This document shows positions 22,001 through 22,885 of a stretch of DNA of 22,885 bases, one piece after another. This DNA comes from Pseudomonadota bacterium (GTDB taxonomy: Bacteria; Pseudomonadota; Gammaproteobacteria; Xanthomonadales; Xanthomonadaceae). The stretch lies in assembly GCA_023399815.1 (NCBI GenBank), contig JAEWOJ010000182.1, positions 1 to 22,885 on the forward strand, written 5' to 3'. How positions within the stretch are numbered: position 1 is the first letter of the stretch; each line of letters begins with the position of its first letter. The notes beneath the pieces are model-generated. The model saw only the letters and a list, made by a program, of their open reading frames with translations. It was not told the DNA's origin and did no database searches. The position numbers and the translations under genes are program-made.

Positions 22001-22656
22001 CTCACCGCCGCGACCTTGTCCAGCGAGCGCTGCGATTCGGGGTCGAATTCGCGGATCGAGTCGATGTCCTCGTCCAGCAACTCGATGCGCAGCGGCGCGT
22101 CGGCACCCATCGGGTAGACGTCGAGCAGGCCGCCGCGCACGGCGAAGTCGCCCGGGTCCATCACCTGCGGCACGTTGCGGTAGCCGGCGCTTTCCAGCCG
22201 GCGCTTCTCCGCGTCCATGTCCAGGCGCTGGCCGACCTCCAGGTCGAAGCTGCCGCCGACGATATAGCTCAATGGCGCCAGCCGTTGCAGCAACGTCTGC
22301 ACCGGCACCACCACGATGCCGCGCGCCAGCGCGGGCAGGCGGTGCAGCGCGCTCAGGCGCTGGCTGATGATGTCCGGGTGCGGGCTGAACTGGTCGTAGG
22401 GCAGGGTTTCCCAGTCCGGGAACGGCACCACCGGCAAGGAGCCGGCGTCGTTGCCGAGCAGGGTCTGCAGGTCGGCGACGGCCTGGTGCGCGCTGTGGTT
22501 GTCGCGGGTGACCAGCAGCAGCGGCCGGCCATGCGCCTGCGCGGCGCGGGCCACGTGCCAGGCCAGCGCGCTGCTCGAGGCGGGAGCGCGCCACCAGGCG
22601 CGGAGCTGGCCCGCACGGGGCAGCGGCGGAACGGGATAGGGGGCGTGATGCGGCAT
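19063..22656 (-). CDS. mfd: Transcription-repair coupling factor Mfd
   Basis: The 1197-residue ATPase displaces RNA polymerase stalled at DNA lesions and recruits UvrA. Domains in order: a UvrB-like N-terminal module (about 1-380), domain 3, the RNA-polymerase-interaction domain (about 530-600, starting VHEDHGVGRYRG), the RecG-like translocase, and the C-terminal autoinhibitory domain with DLEIRGAGELLGEDQSG before it. Walker A is GDVGFGKTE with K685, Walker B is D780-E-E-Q783, and motif III LTATPIPRTLN follows. The protein is about 50 residues longer than E. coli Mfd (1148). Most of that is a 45-codon insertion (L427-L471, 21244-21378) made of a hairpin repeat, in a probable loop of domain 3. 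The frame is intact, so the gene looks functional. TAAAAT at 22667-22672 is a likely -10 and would give a very short leader. The first 27 codons are duplicated upstream. Confidence 0.96.
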   Translation of the reverse strand: MPHHAPYPVPPLPRAGQLRAWWRAPASSSALAWHVARAAQAHGRPLLLVTRDNHSAHQAVADLQTLLGNDAGSLPVVPFPDWETLPYDQFSPHPDIISQRLSALHRLPALARGIVVVPVQTLLQRLAPLSYIVGGSFDLEVGQRLDMDAEKRRLESAGYRNVPQVMDPGDFAVRGGLLDVYPMGADAPLRIELLDEDIDSIREFDPESQRSLDKVAAVRMLPGREVPMDEASLAKVLATLRERFDVDTRRSPLYQDLKAGVLPSGIEYFLPLFFNKTATLFDYLPDGFLTVVAPGVGGAADAFWEQTRGRYEQRRHDIERPLLPPDEIYQSPDSLREQFNKQPRVEVWPTDHPRIAEAQALGDQPLPPLPVAAKDAPAGQALKSFLDNYPGRVLIAADSPGRREALLEVLQAAELRPPVVADFNAFLPSPLGGRWPEGPGWSKGKASRSRDTSGLAPPALTPTPLPEGEGLPRFAITVAPLDDGFALAEPPLAVLTERQLFPERAGQPRRARRAGREPEAIIRDLGELTEGAPIVHEDHGVGRYRGLIAMAVGGMPGEFLEIEYAKGDRLYVPVAQLHLISRYSGASPETAPLHSLGGEQWAKAKRKAAEKVRDVAAELLEIQARRQARAGLALDIDRAMYEPFAAGFPFEETPDQQAAIEATLRDLRSSQPMDRVVCGDVGFGKTEVAVRAAFAAASGGKQVAVLVPTTLLAEQHYRNFRDRFADYPLRVEVLSRFKSSKEIKAELDKVAAGTIDVIIGTHRLLQPDVKFKDLGLVIVDEEQRFGVRQKEALKAMRANVHLLTLTATPIPRTLNMAMAGLRDLSIIATPPPNRLAVQTFVTQWDNAQLREAFQRELSRGGQLYFLHNDVESMGRMQRELSELVPEARIGMAHGQMPERELEKVMLDFQKQRFNVLLASTIIESGIDIPNANTIVINRADRFGLAQLHQLRGRVGRSHHRAYAYLVVPDKRSITPDAQKRLDAIASMDELGAGFTLATHDLEIRGAGELLGEDQSGQMAEVGFSLYTELLERAVRSIKAGKLPDLDAGEEVRGAEVELHVPALIPEDYLPDVHTRLTLYKRISSARDGVALRELQVEMIDRFGLLPDAAKHLFAIAELKLQANALGIRKLELGENGGRIVFESKPDIDPMAVIQLIQKQPRLYQMDGPDKLRIKHPLPESVDRFNAARALLTTLRPG
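21244..21378. repeat. In-frame hairpin repeat inserted within mfd
   Basis: This 135-base block contains a perfect hairpin CCCCTCTCCC-TCC-GGGAGAGGGG (21247-21269) and GGCCC-TTC-GGGCC (21341-21353). It is of the same kind as the intergenic element at 13103-13290, which has CCTCTCCC-CTC-GGGAGAGG and GCCC-TTC-GGGC in the same order and orientation. On the mfd strand it is translated to a Pro/Gly-rich peptide including LTPTPLPEGEG. Removing it joins VADFNAF to PRFAITVAPLDDGF, which restores the normal family alignment. Confidence 0.85.
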
Positions 22657-22674
22657 GAGACCGCCGATTTTAGC

Positions 22675-22696
22675 GTAGTGCCGGCCGCTGGCCGGC
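22675..22696 (+). repeat. GTAG-headed REP hairpin (SMAG-like), first copy
   Basis: GTAG is followed by stem GCCGGCC (22680-22686), loop GCT and GGCCGGC (22690-22696). This layout resembles the SMAG REP elements of Stenotrophomonas maltophilia. It lies immediately upstream of the mfd -10 element. Confidence 0.75.
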
Positions 22697-22707
22697 TGCC
22701 TCGGGGA

Positions 22708-22827
22708 TCATTGTCGTTGCGGTTGCCGGCCGGCGGCCGACACTATCGAGGCGGGAGCGCGCCACCAGACGCGGAGCTGGCCCGCACGGGGCAGCGGCGG
22801 AGCGGGATAGGGGGCGTGATGCGGCAT
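22708..22827 (-). pseudogene. Duplicated 5' fragment of mfd (remnant)
   Basis: The upstream repeat copy carries the mfd start ATG (22825-22827) and the first 27 codons with two substitutions relative to mfd (V9A and A20V). It then runs out of mfd sequence into the REP element and stops at TGA (22708-22710) after 39 residues. It cannot encode a functional Mfd. Its putative -10 is changed from TAAAAT to CAAAAT, so it may also be transcriptionally weaker. It may act as a short leader reading frame ahead of mfd if transcribed. Confidence 0.7.
22723..22746 (-). repeat. REP hairpin in inverted orientation
   Basis: On the minus strand this reads TAGTGTCGGCC-GCC-GGCCGGCAA, the same REP type as the preceding element but inverted, with one stem mismatch. 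The two form a head-to-head-type REP pair 26 bases apart. The leading G of GTAG is replaced at the duplication junction (22745/22746). Confidence 0.65.
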
Positions 22828-22845
22828 GAGACCGCCGATTTTGGC

Positions 22846-22867
22846 GTAGTGCCGGCCGCTGGCCGGC
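22846..22867 (+). repeat. GTAG-headed REP hairpin (SMAG-like), second copy
   Basis: This is identical to the element at 22675-22696 and displaced by exactly 171 bases, as part of the tandem duplication. Its inverted partner, if present, would lie beyond the window end. Confidence 0.75.
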
Positions 22868-22885
22868 TGCCTCGGGGATCATTGT

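Larger units (their letters stand above)
22575..22885. repeat. 171-bp tandem duplication of the mfd start region
   Basis: The unit 22575-22745 is repeated from 22746 to the end of the window (140 bases visible). Only three mismatches occur in those 140 bases (22598/22769, 22631/22802, 22672/22843). Each unit holds the first 27 mfd codons, the start codon, the putative -10 and a GTAG-headed REP hairpin. The array may continue beyond the window. Confidence 0.9.

Noticed and set aside
19063..22656. mfd considered as a pseudogene because of the repeat inside it.
   Set aside because: The insertion is exactly 45 codons without a stop, and all downstream helicase motifs are intact.

Overview
The window is high-GC gammaproteobacterial DNA, most likely from a member of the Xanthomonadaceae and probably Stenotrophomonas or a close relative. 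The reasons are strong G/C third-position bias in every gene, a GTAG-headed REP hairpin near the right end that resembles Stenotrophomonas SMAG elements (from memory, not searched), and the gene families present. It looks chromosomal: mostly housekeeping or stable accessory genes, with no insertion sequence, phage gene, tRNA, rRNA or CRISPR array seen.

Layout. 1-2.5 kb: a pirin gene and endonuclease V (nfi) on the minus strand, divergent from phosphoglycerate mutase (gpmA), which ends at a clear intrinsic terminator. 2.6-9.4 kb: an iron-uptake operon on the plus strand. A promoter overlapped by a Fur-like box precedes two tandem paralogous TonB-dependent siderophore receptors, then DUF3649, PepSY and DUF3325 inner-membrane proteins. 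The likely scheme is that the receptors import ferric siderophore across the outer membrane and the membrane trio handles it at the inner membrane, perhaps by reduction and release. 9.4-13.1 kb: a hairpin repeat, a membrane-anchored XRE regulator (minus), then an AraC regulator, a secreted serine beta-lactamase-like hydrolase and a PilZ c-di-GMP receptor (plus). 13.1-15.5 kb: a composite hairpin repeat and an M13 metallopeptidase lipoprotein. 15.7-16.7 kb (minus): a ParD-like ribbon-helix-helix gene overlapping by 4 nt a divergent type I methionine aminopeptidase, preceded by an AT-rich palindromic operator. 16.8-19.0 kb: cardiolipin synthase, then a stand-alone HD-GYP phosphodiesterase converging on it. 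19.1-22.7 kb (minus): mfd, the transcription-repair coupling factor.

Most notable are: (1) the ParD-like/Map pair, organised like a toxin-antitoxin operon with an autoregulatory-looking operator; (2) a 45-codon hairpin repeat inserted in frame within mfd, related to the intergenic repeat near 13.1-13.3 kb; (3) a 171-bp tandem duplication of the mfd start together with REP hairpins, with one breakpoint at a REP edge, running off the window end; and (4) the tandem siderophore receptors, which share a 69-bp stretch of perfect nucleotide identity.
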